NCBI RefSeq assembly: GCF_902497775.2
Contig: NZ_OZ024668.1
Location: 4,138,326-4,202,325, forward strand
Direction of reading: 5' to 3'
Length of the DNA: 64,000 nt
Origin: Pseudomonas fluorescens
GTDB taxonomy: Bacteria > Pseudomonadota > Gammaproteobacteria > Pseudomonadales > Pseudomonadaceae
Below, one piece after another: positions 27,684 to 37,343 of this stretch (positions within the stretch are counted from its first letter, which is position 1; the number at the start of each line of letters is the position of its first letter). Under the pieces are notes generated by a model. The model was given only the letters and a program-made list of their open reading frames with translations. It ran no database searches and had not been told where the DNA came from. The translations under genes were made by a program, and so were the position numbers.

Positions 27684-29956
27684 CCCTGCGCTCCCCCGAT
27701 CAACTCGACGACGGCGTCGAGCAAGGCATCATCGTGAAAACTGGCCTTTGCCAAATAGTAGTCGGCCCCGGCATCCAGTCCACGGCGACGATCTTCTTCG
27801 CGGTCCTTGTACGAGACCACCATCACCGGCAGCGACTGCAGGCGGCTGTCGCGGCGCAGCAGGGTGACCAGTTCGATGCCGTCCATGCGTGGCATGTCGA
27901 TGTCGGTGATCAGCAGGTCGAAGTCTTCGCTGCGCAAGGCATTCCAGCCGTCCATGCCGTCGACGGCAACGGCCACCTCATAGCCCTTGTTGCTCAACAG
28001 CTTGCGCTCAAGCTCGCGCACGGTCAGCGAATCGTCGACCACCAGCACACGCTTGCGCGCTGCCTCACGGACGCTGCGCTGGCCGCGTTCGATACGCTCC
28101 AGGCGGCCGGTGCTGAGGAGTTTTTCCACCGAGCGCAGCAGGTCTTCGACGTCGATGATCAGCACCACCGCGCCGTCATCGAGCAAGGCCCCGGCAGAGA
28201 TGTCCTGGACCTTGCCCAGCCGCGCATCCAGCGGCATCACTACCAGCACCCGCTCGCCGATCAGGCGCTCGACCGCCACGCCATAGAGCATCTCGCGCTC
28301 GCGGATCACCACCACCTTGATGCTTTGCCCTTCGTCCTGGCTCGGCGGGCGGTTGAGCAGTTGGCTGGCCGCGACCAGGCCGATATGCCGGCCCTCGTGC
28401 CAAAAGTGCTGACGGCCTTCGATCTGCACGATGGCCTCGGCCGGCAGTTCCAGGGTGCGTTCGATATGTGCCAGCGGGAAGGCATAGGCCTCGGCGCCAA
28501 CCTCGACCACCAGGCTGCGCACCACCGACAGGGTCAGCGGCACTTCCAGATGGAAGCAACTGCCCTGGCCGCTGGTCTGGGTCAGCTCGATCGAGCCGCG
28601 CAGCTGGCGAACCATGTGCTGCACGGCATCCAGGCCGACACCACGCCCGGACACCTCGGTGACCCGGTCACGCAGGCTGAAACCGGGCAGGAACAGGAAG
28701 GTCAGCAGTTCGGCCTCGCTCATCTGCGCCACGGTTTCGGCGGGCGACAACTGGCGCTCGACGATGCTCTGGCGCAAGTGCGCCAGATCGACGCCGCCGC
28801 CATCGTCGCTGATTTCCAGCACCAGCAGCCCGGCCTGGTGCGAGGCACGCAGGCGGATCTGCCCTTCCAGTGGCTTGCCGGCCACCAGGCGCCGCTCGGG
28901 CGACTCGATACCGTGATCGACGGCATTGCGCAGCAGGTGGGTCAATGGCGCTTCGAGCTTTTCCAGCACGTCGCGGTCGACCTGGGTCTTCTCGCCTTCG
29001 ATTTCCAGGCGCACCTGCTTGCCCAGCGAGCGGCCAAGATCGCGGACCATGCGGCTTTGCCCGGTCAGCACATCGGCGAACGGGCGCATGCGGCAGGCCA
29101 GCGCGGTGTCGTACAGCAACTGCGCGCGCTGGCTGGCCTGCCAGCCGAATTCATCCAGGTCAGAGGCCTGCTGCAACAGAATCTGCTGGGTTTCACCGAG
29201 CAGGCGCTGGGCCTGGGCCAGGGCGTCCTGGACCTCCGGGCTCTGGCCGCTGCTTTCCAGTTGTTGCTTGAGGCCGTCGAGAGCGCGGATGCTTTGCCCG
29301 TGCATGCGCTTGAGGCGCTGCAGGGTGGCCAGGTAGGGTTTGAGCCGCTGGGTTTCGACCAGCGATTTGCTCGACAGGTCGAGCAGGCTGTTCAGGCGCT
29401 CGGCAGTGACGCGCAAGACCCGCTCGCCGCCCTCGCCCGTGCGTTTGCCGCTGCGCACCGGTGCCGCTTCGGCTTCAGGCTCGGGTTCAACGCTGGGCGG
29501 CTCGACCGCCACTGGCTCGAGCTCCGGCAACGGCGCTGGCGCTGCGACTGCAGGTGCCGGTGCCGCACCGGGGTCAAGCAAAGCGGCCATCTGCACCAGA
29601 AAGGTCTGCACCGCGGCGTCGATGCTGACATCGCCCGGGGTGGCAATGCGCATCAACAGGTCAGTGCCCTGCAGCAACGCATCGATATGCTCCGGGCGCA
29701 GCAGCAGCCGGCCTTCCTGGGCGCCGACCAGGCAATCTTCCATCACATGGGCAACGCTGACCCCGGCATCGACGCCAACAATCCGTGCCGCCCCCTTGAG
29801 CGAGTGGGCCGCACGCATGCAGGCTTCAAGCTGATCGGCCTGGGTCGGGTTGCGCTCCAGCGCCAACAGCCCGGCACTGAGCACCTGGGTCTGGGCTTCG
29901 GCCTCCAGGCTGAACAGCTCGAGCAACGAGGCGTCGCGCATTTGCTCTGGGGTCAT
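27680..29956 (-). CDS. wspE: Hybrid histidine kinase WspE (CheA-CheY type)
   Basis: A 758-aa CheA-like kinase with its own receiver. Domains in order: HPt with phospho-His51 (AHSLKGAAR), an Ala/Pro-rich linker about residues 120-180, dimerisation helices, an HATPase domain (N-box HLLRNAVDHGIE), a CheW-like domain and a C-terminal receiver with Asp about 683 (DLLITDIDMPRMDG). It phosphorylates WspR and WspF. It joins wspD and wspF by 4-nt overlaps. Confidence 0.96.
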   Translation of the reverse strand: MTPEQMRDASLLELFSLEAEAQTQVLSAGLLALERNPTQADQLEACMRAAHSLKGAARIVGVDAGVSVAHVMEDCLVGAQEGRLLLRPEHIDALLQGTDLLMRIATPGDVSIDAAVQTFLVQMAALLDPGAAPAPAVAAPAPLPELEPVAVEPPSVEPEPEAEAAPVRSGKRTGEGGERVLRVTAERLNSLLDLSSKSLVETQRLKPYLATLQRLKRMHGQSIRALDGLKQQLESSGQSPEVQDALAQAQRLLGETQQILLQQASDLDEFGWQASQRAQLLYDTALACRMRPFADVLTGQSRMVRDLGRSLGKQVRLEIEGEKTQVDRDVLEKLEAPLTHLLRNAVDHGIESPERRLVAGKPLEGQIRLRASHQAGLLVLEISDDGGGVDLAHLRQSIVERQLSPAETVAQMSEAELLTFLFLPGFSLRDRVTEVSGRGVGLDAVQHMVRQLRGSIELTQTSGQGSCFHLEVPLTLSVVRSLVVEVGAEAYAFPLAHIERTLELPAEAIVQIEGRQHFWHEGRHIGLVAASQLLNRPPSQDEGQSIKVVVIREREMLYGVAVERLIGERVLVVMPLDARLGKVQDISAGALLDDGAVVLIIDVEDLLRSVEKLLSTGRLERIERGQRSVREAARKRVLVVDDSLTVRELERKLLSNKGYEVAVAVDGMDGWNALRSEDFDLLITDIDMPRMDGIELVTLLRRDSRLQSLPVMVVSYKDREEDRRRGLDAGADYYLAKASFHDDALLDAVVELIGGAQG

Positions 29957-30618
29957 GACAGGCTCCGGTTCACGGCAGACAGCACTTGGTCTTCATCCAG
30001 CACGCGGACACTGCGCCCGCGCCATTGCAGCACGGCTGCGGTAAAACGGGTTTCGCCCTGCTCGGCCGTCAGGCGGCCAGGGTCCAGGCCATGGATGCCA
30101 TCCACTTCATCGACCTGGACCACCACCGAGCCGCCAGCAGCGGCAATGATCAACATGCGCGGCATGACCCGCGCCGAGGTCGGCGCCGGTGCCTGGGTTT
30201 CAAGGCCGAGCAGATCGCCCAGCGACAGGCACGGCACCAGTGCGCCACGCACATTGGCCACGCCGTGCAGCACCCGCGAGCGCTGGTGCGGCAGGGAGTG
30301 CACCTGCTGCAGTGGCGCGACCTCGACCAGGCAGCGAGTGGCCAGCGCCAGCCACTCCTCGCCCAGGCGAAACAGCAACAGCGAGCGGCCGCTGCTGGTT
30401 TGCTCAGGCGCCTCGCTCTGCTCGTGGGCTTCCTGGGACAGCGAGTAACGGTCCAGCAGACGCGTCGCCGCTACCGCGTAAACCTCGCAGTTGCGGCAGT
30501 GAATATGCTCATCAAGCAGCGGGCAGCTCTTGTCGCCGCGTACGCCAATACGGTTCCAGCAGTCATCGATGCTGGCGGCGTCACTGGCGACCAGTTGCAC
30601 GTCGTTGTCGCCCATCAT
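29953..30618 (-). CDS. wspD: CheW-like coupling protein WspD
   Basis: A 221-aa scaffold protein with a CheW domain (about residues 75-215; LLLFRLGEEWLALATRCLVEVAP, then RGALVPCLSLGDLLGL). The N-terminal 70 residues contain a Cys pair region (CPLLDEHIHCRNCEVY) absent from ordinary CheW. It links WspA to WspE. Start overlaps the wspC stop by ATGA at 30615-30618. Confidence 0.94.
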   Translation of the reverse strand: MMGDNDVQLVASDAASIDDCWNRIGVRGDKSCPLLDEHIHCRNCEVYAVAATRLLDRYSLSQEAHEQSEAPEQTSSGRSLLLFRLGEEWLALATRCLVEVAPLQQVHSLPHQRSRVLHGVANVRGALVPCLSLGDLLGLETQAPAPTSARVMPRMLIIAAAGGSVVVQVDEVDGIHGLDPGRLTAEQGETRFTAAVLQWRGRSVRVLDEDQVLSAVNRSLS

Positions 30619-31883
30619 TGTTCAGACTCCCGGTCGGCGCGCCGTGCGGCCCGTTCCTGCAGCCGCCGGGCGCCTGCGATATCACCTTGAGAGGCCAGCA
30701 GCGCAGCCAGGTGCACCAGCGCCTCCGGATGCTGGGGCTCGAGGTACAACGCCTTGCGGTAGTGGCTCAGGGCTTCGCCGCTGTCGCCGGCGGTGTCGCT
30801 GAGCAAGCCCAGCCAGTAGAACACCTGGGCCGTGGGCGGGTACTGCTGCAAATAGCGGGTGCAGGCCGCCTGGGCTTCGGCGCTGCTGCCGGCATTGGCC
30901 AACTGGGCAATCTGTGCAAGCAACTGGCCTGCCGATTCTTGCGCAGCGGGCTTGGCCGACGGCGGCGCTATCGGTTTGATCTTGCGCACCATCACCGGTG
31001 CCGGGCGCGGCACACTGGCCGCCGTCACCGGAACCGTCAATGGCAGCGGTATGGCCAGCGGCTTGCTCGGTGGCGCTGGCTCCCGTTCGGCCTGGCGTAC
31101 ATAAGCGAACGACTGGGCAATACCCACCGGGCGCATGCCCATGCGCGCCAGCAGGCTGCCTTCGGCCGGGCCGATAAACAGCACGCCCTGTTCATGGATC
31201 AGGTTCTTGAGCACCTCGAACACCCGCTGCTGAGTGGGTACATCGAAGTAGATCAACAGGTTGCGGCAGAACACGAAATCGTAGCTGCCTTCCCGGGCCT
31301 TGAGCGCCGGATCCAGCACGTTACCCACCTGCAGCGTGACCTGCTGGCGAACGCGCTCATCCAGGCTATGTCCCTCGGACGTCTCGCTGAAATGCCGCTC
31401 GCGAAAGTCCAGGTGCGAACCACGAAACGAATTGCGCCCATACAGCGCCTGCTCGGCCCGGCCAATGGAATTGGGGCTGATGTCCATGGCGTCGACGCGA
31501 AAGCTGTGGGCAGCCAAACCGCCATCGAGCAGGGCCATGGCAATCGAATACGGCTCTTCACCGGTGGAGCACGGCAGGCTGAGGATGCGCAGCGGGCGCA
31601 TGCCACCCAGCTCGGCCAGGCGCTTGCGCGCCAGGGTCACCAGGGCGCTGAACGACTCCGGATAGCGGAAAAACCAGGTTTCCGGGACGATCACCGCTTC
31701 GATCAGCGCCTGCTGTTCCTGGCTCGACTGCTGCAGCCGCAGCCAGTAGTCATCCAGGTCCCGGGCCTCAAGCGTCGCGCAGCGCTGACGCAGGGCACGC
31801 TCGACCATCGGCGCTCCGACCGAGGCAACGTCCAGGCCGATACGATCCTGCAAAAAGCGAAAGAAGCGCTGTTCACCACTCAT
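30615..31883 (-). CDS. wspC: CheR-type methyltransferase WspC with TPR repeats
   Basis: A 422-aa protein that methylates WspA. The N-terminal CheR domain (about residues 1-270) has PETWFFRYPESF and the SAM-binding LPCSTGEEPYSIAM, then FCRNLLIYFD. After a Pro-rich linker the C-terminus has TPR repeats (AQVFYWLGLLSDTAGDSGEALSHYRKALYLEPQHPEA). The CheR plus TPR layout is the WspC signature. It is coupled to wspB and wspD by 4-nt overlaps. Confidence 0.95.
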   Translation of the reverse strand: MSGEQRFFRFLQDRIGLDVASVGAPMVERALRQRCATLEARDLDDYWLRLQQSSQEQQALIEAVIVPETWFFRYPESFSALVTLARKRLAELGGMRPLRILSLPCSTGEEPYSIAMALLDGGLAAHSFRVDAMDISPNSIGRAEQALYGRNSFRGSHLDFRERHFSETSEGHSLDERVRQQVTLQVGNVLDPALKAREGSYDFVFCRNLLIYFDVPTQQRVFEVLKNLIHEQGVLFIGPAEGSLLARMGMRPVGIAQSFAYVRQAEREPAPPSKPLAIPLPLTVPVTAASVPRPAPVMVRKIKPIAPPSAKPAAQESAGQLLAQIAQLANAGSSAEAQAACTRYLQQYPPTAQVFYWLGLLSDTAGDSGEALSHYRKALYLEPQHPEALVHLAALLASQGDIAGARRLQERAARRADRESEQ

Positions 31884-32410
31884 GCCGAGCCCTCGCCGCT
31901 TGCCGCAAGCTCAGGTGGGAACAACAACTGGCGCACCTCGGCACTGAGCAGGTCCTGCACACCGATGCGCTGGAGCAAACCGTGGGCATCCTCGCGTACC
32001 GGGCCCAGGTAAGGCGCCTGCTGGTTGTCCAGGCCATAAGGCTGGAACTCGGCGGAATCGCAACGCAGGGTATCGGTGGCCTGTTCGAGGATCAGCCCCA
32101 GCAGCAAGTCCGGGCGCAACGGGTCGACGCGGTAGTGCACCAGCACCAGGCGTGTGCTGGTGCGCACGGGCGCCGGCAGGCCGAAACTCAAGGCGCCGAC
32201 GTCGATCACCGGCACCAGCGTGCCACGGTGGGCCAACACCCCGGCAACCCAGGCCGGCGTCTGGGCAATGGACTTGAGCGGCAGGCGCGGCAGCACTTCG
32301 GCGACTTCATGGGCGTCCAGGGCAAAGCGCTGATCGCCAATGCGAAACACCAGGTACAGGGTGCCGTGGGAAGCCGCATCCTGGTTGCGGCGAGGCTGAA
32401 GGTCGTTCAT
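31880..32410 (-). CDS. wspB: CheW-like coupling protein WspB
   Basis: A 176-aa CheW-domain protein (YLVFRIGDQRFALDAHEVAEVLPRL, then AHRGTLVPVIDVGALSFG). ATG at 32410 is used; the in-frame extension to 32446 would overlap wspA. It starts 7 nt after the wspA stop and overlaps wspC by 4 nt. Having two CheW-like proteins (WspB and WspD) is normal for Wsp systems. Confidence 0.94.
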   Translation of the reverse strand: MNDLQPRRNQDAASHGTLYLVFRIGDQRFALDAHEVAEVLPRLPLKSIAQTPAWVAGVLAHRGTLVPVIDVGALSFGLPAPVRTSTRLVLVHYRVDPLRPDLLLGLILEQATDTLRCDSAEFQPYGLDNQQAPYLGPVREDAHGLLQRIGVQDLLSAEVRQLLFPPELAASGEGSA

Positions 32411-32417
32411 CGGCAGG

Positions 32418-34040
32418 TCAGACTTTGAACCGCGACACACCGCCACGCAGGCCGGTGGCCACCTGGCTCAGTTCATCGATGGCGAAGCTGGCCTGACGCA
32501 AGGATTCGACGGTCTGGCTGCTGGCATCGCCCAGCTGCGCCAGGGCGTGATTGATCTGCTCGGCGCCGGTGGCCTGGGCCTGCATGCCTTCGTTGACCAT
32601 CAGCACCCGCGGCGCCAGGGCCTGGACCTGATGAATGATCTGGGTGAGTTGCTCACCGACCTGCTGCACCTCGAACATGCCGCGACGCACTTCCTCGGAG
32701 AACTTGTCCATGCCCATGACCCCGGCCGACACCGCCGACTGGATCTCGCGGACCATCTGCTCGATGTCGTAGGTGGCGACGGCGGTCTGGTCGGCCAGAC
32801 GCCGCACTTCGGTGGCGACCACGGCGAAACCGCGGCCGTACTCACCGGCCTTTTCCGCCTCGATGGCAGCGTTGAGCGACAGCAGGTTGGTCTGGTCGGC
32901 GACCTTGACGATGGTCACCACCACCTGGTTGATGTTGCCGGCCTTCTCGTTGAGGATCGCCAGCTTGTTGTTGACCAGGTCGGCTGCGCCCATCACCTGA
33001 TGCATGGTCTCTTCCATGCGCGCCAGGCCCTGCTGGCCGGAGCCGGCAAGGATCGAGGCCTGGTCGGCAGCCGAAGTGACTTCGGTCATGGTCCGCACCA
33101 GGTCACGGGAAGTCGCAGCGATTTCCCGCGAAGTTGCGCCAATTTCGGTGGTAGTGGCGGCGGTCTCGGTGGCGGTGGCCTGTTGCTGCTTGGAGGTGGC
33201 GGCAATTTCTGTCACCGAGGTGGTGACCTGCACCGACGAGCGTTGGGCCTGGGACACCAGGTTGGTCAGTTCGCCCATCATCTCGTTGAAGCCGGTTTCC
33301 ACTGCACCGAATTCGTCCTTGCGATCCAGGTTCAGGCGCACGCTGAGGTCGCCGCCGCTGAGCTTGTCCAAGGCATGGACGATCCGCTGCATCGGTGCGG
33401 TGATGGCACGCATCAGCACCAGGCCGCAGATGGTCGCGGCAACGATGGCCAGCAGCAGCGAGACGATCATGCTGACCTTGGCGGTGGCCACGGCGCTGAC
33501 GATGGAGTCGGTGGCGCTCTCGGCCGAATGACGATTGCGCTCGATCACCCCGTTCAGGTGCTTGCGGCCATCAACCCAGGCTGGGGTCAGCACTTCGGCG
33601 AGCAGGCGCTGGGCTTCGGGGTAATCCTTCTTGCGGTAGGCGTCGAGCACGGTCTCCACCGCCTTCAGGTAGGCGACTTCGAGCTGGCCGAACTGGTCGA
33701 AGCTGGCCTGATCGTCCTTCTCGCGAATGGTCGACTGGTAGCTGGCCATGTGCTGCTTGAGGCGCTCTTCAAAGCCCTTGTACAGCTCCATGTCGGCCGA
33801 GGTGATCTCGCGATGGTCGCTCAGGCCCACCAATTGCTGGGTCAGCACATAGCTATCGACCCAGGCGCTACGGATCATCGAGCTGTAGTAAACCCCGGGG
33901 ATGCTGTCGGTTCGCACCGCTTCCTCGCCGGACTCTATGGCCACCAGTCGCGAATAGGCGGCGACCACCATCAGCGTCATGATGGCGATAATCACGGCGA
34001 AGCTCGCCAGGATCCGTTGGCGCAAAGTCCAGTTTTTCAC
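32418..34040 (-). CDS. wspA: Methyl-accepting surface sensor WspA
   Basis: A 540-aa receptor that senses surface contact. TM1 is about residues 8-30 ([21 protein letters not shown]), followed by a periplasmic four-helix-bundle domain to about residue 185. TM2 is [20 protein letters not shown], then come a HAMP domain and the methyl-accepting coiled coil with the tip block [21 protein letters not shown]. It is the first gene of the wsp operon. I see no confident promoter boxes in the 130 bp upstream. Confidence 0.96.
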   Translation of the reverse strand: MKNWTLRQRILASFAVIIAIMTLMVVAAYSRLVAIESGEEAVRTDSIPGVYYSSMIRSAWVDSYVLTQQLVGLSDHREITSADMELYKGFEERLKQHMASYQSTIREKDDQASFDQFGQLEVAYLKAVETVLDAYRKKDYPEAQRLLAEVLTPAWVDGRKHLNGVIERNRHSAESATDSIVSAVATAKVSMIVSLLLAIVAATICGLVLMRAITAPMQRIVHALDKLSGGDLSVRLNLDRKDEFGAVETGFNEMMGELTNLVSQAQRSSVQVTTSVTEIAATSKQQQATATETAATTTEIGATSREIAATSRDLVRTMTEVTSAADQASILAGSGQQGLARMEETMHQVMGAADLVNNKLAILNEKAGNINQVVVTIVKVADQTNLLSLNAAIEAEKAGEYGRGFAVVATEVRRLADQTAVATYDIEQMVREIQSAVSAGVMGMDKFSEEVRRGMFEVQQVGEQLTQIIHQVQALAPRVLMVNEGMQAQATGAEQINHALAQLGDASSQTVESLRQASFAIDELSQVATGLRGGVSRFKV

Positions 34041-34130
34041 AGTCAGCCCTCAAGTGTTCTACGCGAGCAGGAAAAATGGGCAGAGTATAGCCCAGCGGCT
34101 GCGCGCATTTGCGGCTGACTTAAGGGCTGG

Positions 34131-34169
34131 ATCGGGCTAAACGGGATAGATACTGGCCATTAGCCCGAT
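34131..34169. repeat. Inverted repeat between wspA and the DUF533 gene
   Basis: ATCGGGCTA (34131-34139) and TAGCCCGAT (34161-34169) are perfect 9-bp arms around a 21-nt loop. It begins 2 nt after the stop codon of the minus-strand DUF533 gene and about 90 nt upstream of wspA. It may be a terminator for the former or a regulatory site for wsp; no T-run supports the terminator reading. Confidence 0.4.
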
Positions 34170-34170
34170 T

Positions 34171-34890
34171 TCATTGACCGGCAGCAAGTTTTACCTGGTT
34201 TTCCAACTCGCTCTTGAGCGCCGGGTCGAGCTTGAGCTGACGCGCCAGTTCGTCCAGATAGGCACGCTCCATGAAGTGTTCCTCGTCCACCAGCATGACA
34301 CTGGCGATGTACATCTCGGCGGCCATTTCCGGGGTGCTGGCGGCGCGGGCGACGTCGGCCGGATCCAGCGGTCTGTTGAGCTCGGCATGCAGCCAGTGTT
34401 GCAGCTCCTGGTCGTTGGACAGTTTGACGAATTCGCCCTCGATCAGCGCCCGTTCGCGCTCATCGACGTGGCCATCGGACTTGGCCGCCGCCACCAGCGC
34501 CTTGAGGATCGCCTGGCTGTGCTGCTCGACCTGGGCTGGCGGCAGGCGGTCGAGGGTTTGCGGCTCACCCTGCACGGCGGCGCCCTGCTTGGCCTGCCAG
34601 TTGCCATAGGCCTTGTAGGCAATGACCCCGAGGGCCGCCAGGCCACCGTAGGTCAGGGCCTTGCCGCCGTACTTGCGGGCCTTCTTGCTACCCAGCAGCA
34701 AGCCCATCGCCCCCGCCGCCAGGGCACCGCCGCCAGCACCGGAGAGCAGGCTGCCCAGGCCACCGCCGCCCTTGCCGCCGAGCAGGTCAGCAAGACCGCC
34801 GGATTTGCCGGCGGCGCTTTTGCCGCCCTGGTTCTGCAGCAGGTCCTGGCCGGATTTTAGCAGTTGATCGAGCAAGCCACGGGTATTCAT
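34171..34890 (-). CDS. DUF533 / YebE-type protein with TerB-like domain
   Basis: A 239-aa protein. The N-terminal region is Gly-rich (LADLLGGKGGGGLGSLLSG), then a hydrophobic segment (GGLAALGVIAYKAYGNW) that could anchor it in the inner membrane, and a C-terminal TerB-like helical domain about residues 120-235 (LVAAAKSDGHVDERERALIEGEF). The aspartates of SDGHVDERE are the typical acidic motif. The frame stays open to 35067, but the ATG at 34890 gives the normal family start. Function unknown. Divergent from the polyamine operon. Confidence 0.87.
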   Translation of the reverse strand: MNTRGLLDQLLKSGQDLLQNQGGKSAAGKSGGLADLLGGKGGGGLGSLLSGAGGGALAAGAMGLLLGSKKARKYGGKALTYGGLAALGVIAYKAYGNWQAKQGAAVQGEPQTLDRLPPAQVEQHSQAILKALVAAAKSDGHVDERERALIEGEFVKLSNDQELQHWLHAELNRPLDPADVARAASTPEMAAEMYIASVMLVDEEHFMERAYLDELARQLKLDPALKSELENQVKLAAGQ

Positions 34891-35078
34891 GGGGCATCTC
34901 CATGGGGAGGAAAGAGACCCAAAGAGTACTGCCGCTGGCTGAAGCGAAGCTGAATGCATTTGCTTCCAGATGTTGCCCAGGACCGGGATACGCTGGACCC
35001 AGGCAACAGCAACTACGCTTAAAGCAGCTATACCTGCACTTTCACTGCCCCGAGATAATTCCAACAAGAGGGAACACC

Positions 35079-36230
35079 ATGTTCGTGCACAAGACCGCCA
35101 CGCTCTGCGCCCTGAGCACCGCCCTGCTGGCCAGCGCCAGCCTGCAGGCCGCCGCCCCCTTGAAAGCCGTGGGCGCCGGCGAAGGCCAGCTGGATATCGT
35201 CGCCTGGCCGGGTTACATCGAGCGCGGTGAAAGCGACAAGGCCTACGACTGGGTGACCGGCTTCGAGAAAGACACCGGCTGCAAGGTCAGCGTCAAGACC
35301 GCCGCCACCTCCGACGAAATGGTCAGCCTGATGACCAAGGGCGGTTACGACCTGGTCACTGCCTCCGGTGACGCCTCGCTGCGGCTGATCGCCGGCAAGC
35401 GCGTGCAACCGATCAACACCGCGCTGATCCCCAACTGGAAGAACCTCGACCCCCGGCTCAAGGACGGCGCCTGGTACGTCGTCAACCAGCAGGTGTACGG
35501 CACACCCTACCAGTGGGGCCCGAACGTGCTGCTGTACAACACCACGGTGTTCAAGCAGGCGCCAACCAGCTGGGGCGTGGTCTTCGAGCCCCAGGACCTG
35601 CCGGACGGCAAGCCGAACAAGGGCCGGGTCCAGGCCTACGACGGGCCGATCTACATCGCCGATGCGGCGCTGTACCTGAAATCTGCCAAGCCCGAACTTG
35701 GTATCCAGAACCCCTATGAACTGAACGAAACCCAGTACAAGGCGGTGCTCGACCTGCTGCGCCAGCAACAGCCGCTGATCCACCGCTACTGGCATGACGC
35801 CACGGTGCAGATGAGTGACGTCAAGAACGAAGGCGTAGTCGCCTCCAGCTCCTGGGGCTACATGGTCAATGGCCTGCAAGCCGACAAGCAGCCGGTGGCG
35901 TCAACCATCCCCAAGGAAGGCGCTACGGGCTGGGCCGATACCACCATGCTGCACAGCGAGGCCAAGCACCCCAACTGCGCCTACAAGTGGATGGACTGGT
36001 CGCTGCAACCCAAGGTCCAGGGTGACGTAGCGGCCTGGTTCGGCTCGTTGCCAGCGGTGCCAGCGGCCTGCACCGGTAGTGAACTGCTCGGAGCCGAAGG
36101 TTGCAAGACCAATGGTTTCGACCAGTTCGACAAGATCGCCTTCTGGAAGACCCCGCAGGCTGAGGGGGGCAAGTTCGTGCCGTACAGCCGCTGGACCCAG
36201 GACTATATTGCGATCATGGGGGGCCGTTAA
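35079..36230 (+). CDS. Polyamine-type ABC transporter substrate-binding protein (YdcS-like)
   Basis: A 383-aa periplasmic binding protein with a signal peptide (ALSTALLASASLQAAAP, cleavage about residue 25). The mature domain has the spermidine/putrescine-binding pattern LDIVAWPGYIERG, TGCKVSVKTAATSDEMVSLM, then GYDLVTASGDASLRLIAGK, and TPYQWGPNVLLYN. The ATG at 35079 has GAGGGA upstream; the longer open frame from 34902 is not used. It is the first gene of a six-gene plus-strand cluster with an ATPase, two permeases and two polyamine-catabolism enzymes, which is why polyamines are the likely ligand. Confidence 0.9.
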   Translation: MFVHKTATLCALSTALLASASLQAAAPLKAVGAGEGQLDIVAWPGYIERGESDKAYDWVTGFEKDTGCKVSVKTAATSDEMVSLMTKGGYDLVTASGDASLRLIAGKRVQPINTALIPNWKNLDPRLKDGAWYVVNQQVYGTPYQWGPNVLLYNTTVFKQAPTSWGVVFEPQDLPDGKPNKGRVQAYDGPIYIADAALYLKSAKPELGIQNPYELNETQYKAVLDLLRQQQPLIHRYWHDATVQMSDVKNEGVVASSSWGYMVNGLQADKQPVASTIPKEGATGWADTTMLHSEAKHPNCAYKWMDWSLQPKVQGDVAAWFGSLPAVPAACTGSELLGAEGCKTNGFDQFDKIAFWKTPQAEGGKFVPYSRWTQDYIAIMGGR

Positions 36231-36235
36231 GGCCC

Positions 36236-36262
36236 TATCGCGGGGCAAGCCCGCTCCTACCT
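36236..36262. repeat. Single REP unit
   Basis: CTATCGCGGGGCAAGCCCGC followed by TCCTACC, one half of the REP palindrome seen at 3073. It lies in the 71-bp gap between the binding-protein and ATPase genes, where it could lower expression of the downstream genes relative to the binding protein. Confidence 0.8.
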
Positions 36263-36301
36263 CAAGACGCGGGCCTGCTCCTCCTGCCGGAGCTTCGCAC
36301 C

Positions 36302-37342
36302 ATGAACCTTGCAGTGCAGTTCACCAACGTATCGCGCACCTTTGGCGAGGTCAGGGCGGTTGACCAGGTGTCGATCGACATCCACGACGGCGAGTTTTTC
36401 TCGATGCTCGGCCCCTCGGGTTCGGGCAAGACCACCTGCCTGCGCCTGATCGCCGGTTTCGAGCAACCCAGCGCCGGTTCGATCCGCATCCACGGCGAAG
36501 AGGCGGCGGGCCTGCCGCCCTATCAGCGCGACGTCAACACGGTGTTCCAGGACTACGCGCTGTTCCCGCACATGAACGTGCGCGACAACGTCGCCTATGG
36601 CCTGAAGGTCAAGGGCGTGGCCAAGGCCGAACGTCATGCCCGCGCCGAAGAAGCGCTGGCCATGGTCGCCCTGGGCGGCTATGGCCTGCGCAAGCCGGTG
36701 CAGCTTTCCGGCGGCCAGCGCCAGCGCGTGGCCCTGGCCCGGGCGCTGGTCAATCGCCCACGGGTGCTGCTGCTCGATGAACCGCTGGGAGCGCTGGACC
36801 TGAAATTGCGCGAACAGATGCAGGGCGAGCTGAAAAAGCTGCAACGCCAGCTGGGCATTACCTTCATCTTCGTCACCCATGACCAGACCGAGGCGCTGTC
36901 GATGTCGGACCGGGTCGCGGTGTTCAACCGTGGCCGCATCGAGCAGGTCGACACCCCACGCAACTTGTACATGAAGCCGGCGACCACCTTCGTCGCCGAA
37001 TTCGTCGGCACCTCGAATGTGCTGCGCGGCACGCTGGCGCAGCAGCTCAATGGCAGCCAGTTGCCCTTCTCGATTCGCCCGGAACACATCCGCCTTGGCG
37101 ACCAGCCAGTCGCCAGCAACGAAATTCAGGTCAGCGGACTGCTCCACGATATCCAGTACCAGGGCAGCGCTACCCGCTACGAGCTGCAACTGGACAACGG
37201 CCAGCTGCTGAGCATCAGCCAGGCCAACAACCAATGGCAGGAGCACGCCGCCCCCTGGCAGCCCGGCCAGCGTCTGCAGGCGCGCTGGGCCCGCGAGGCG
37301 ATGACTGCGCTGCAGGAAACCCTGCCCGGCGAGGGCCATTGA
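36302..37342 (+). CDS. Polyamine-type ABC transporter ATP-binding protein (YdcT-like)
   Basis: A 346-aa ATPase. Walker A is GPSGSGKT, the Q-loop is NTVFQDYALFPH, the signature is LSGGQRQR, Walker B is VLLLDEPLGALD and the H-loop is FVTHDQTEA. The C-terminal 100 residues form a TOBE-type regulatory domain (FSIRPEHIRLG), as in PotA. The stop is followed after 1 nt by the first permease ATG. Confidence 0.94.
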   Translation: MNLAVQFTNVSRTFGEVRAVDQVSIDIHDGEFFSMLGPSGSGKTTCLRLIAGFEQPSAGSIRIHGEEAAGLPPYQRDVNTVFQDYALFPHMNVRDNVAYGLKVKGVAKAERHARAEEALAMVALGGYGLRKPVQLSGGQRQRVALARALVNRPRVLLLDEPLGALDLKLREQMQGELKKLQRQLGITFIFVTHDQTEALSMSDRVAVFNRGRIEQVDTPRNLYMKPATTFVAEFVGTSNVLRGTLAQQLNGSQLPFSIRPEHIRLGDQPVASNEIQVSGLLHDIQYQGSATRYELQLDNGQLLSISQANNQWQEHAAPWQPGQRLQARWAREAMTALQETLPGEGH

Positions 37343-37343
37343 G

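Noticed and set aside
27734..30448. Open frame of 904 codons on the plus strand
   Set aside because: It is antisense to wspE and wspD, is rich in His/Gln/Arg as GC-rich shadow frames are, and has no recognisable domain.
34902..35078. N-terminal extension of the polyamine-binding protein
   Set aside because: It would put 59 odd residues before a good signal peptide; the ATG at 35079 has its own ribosome site.
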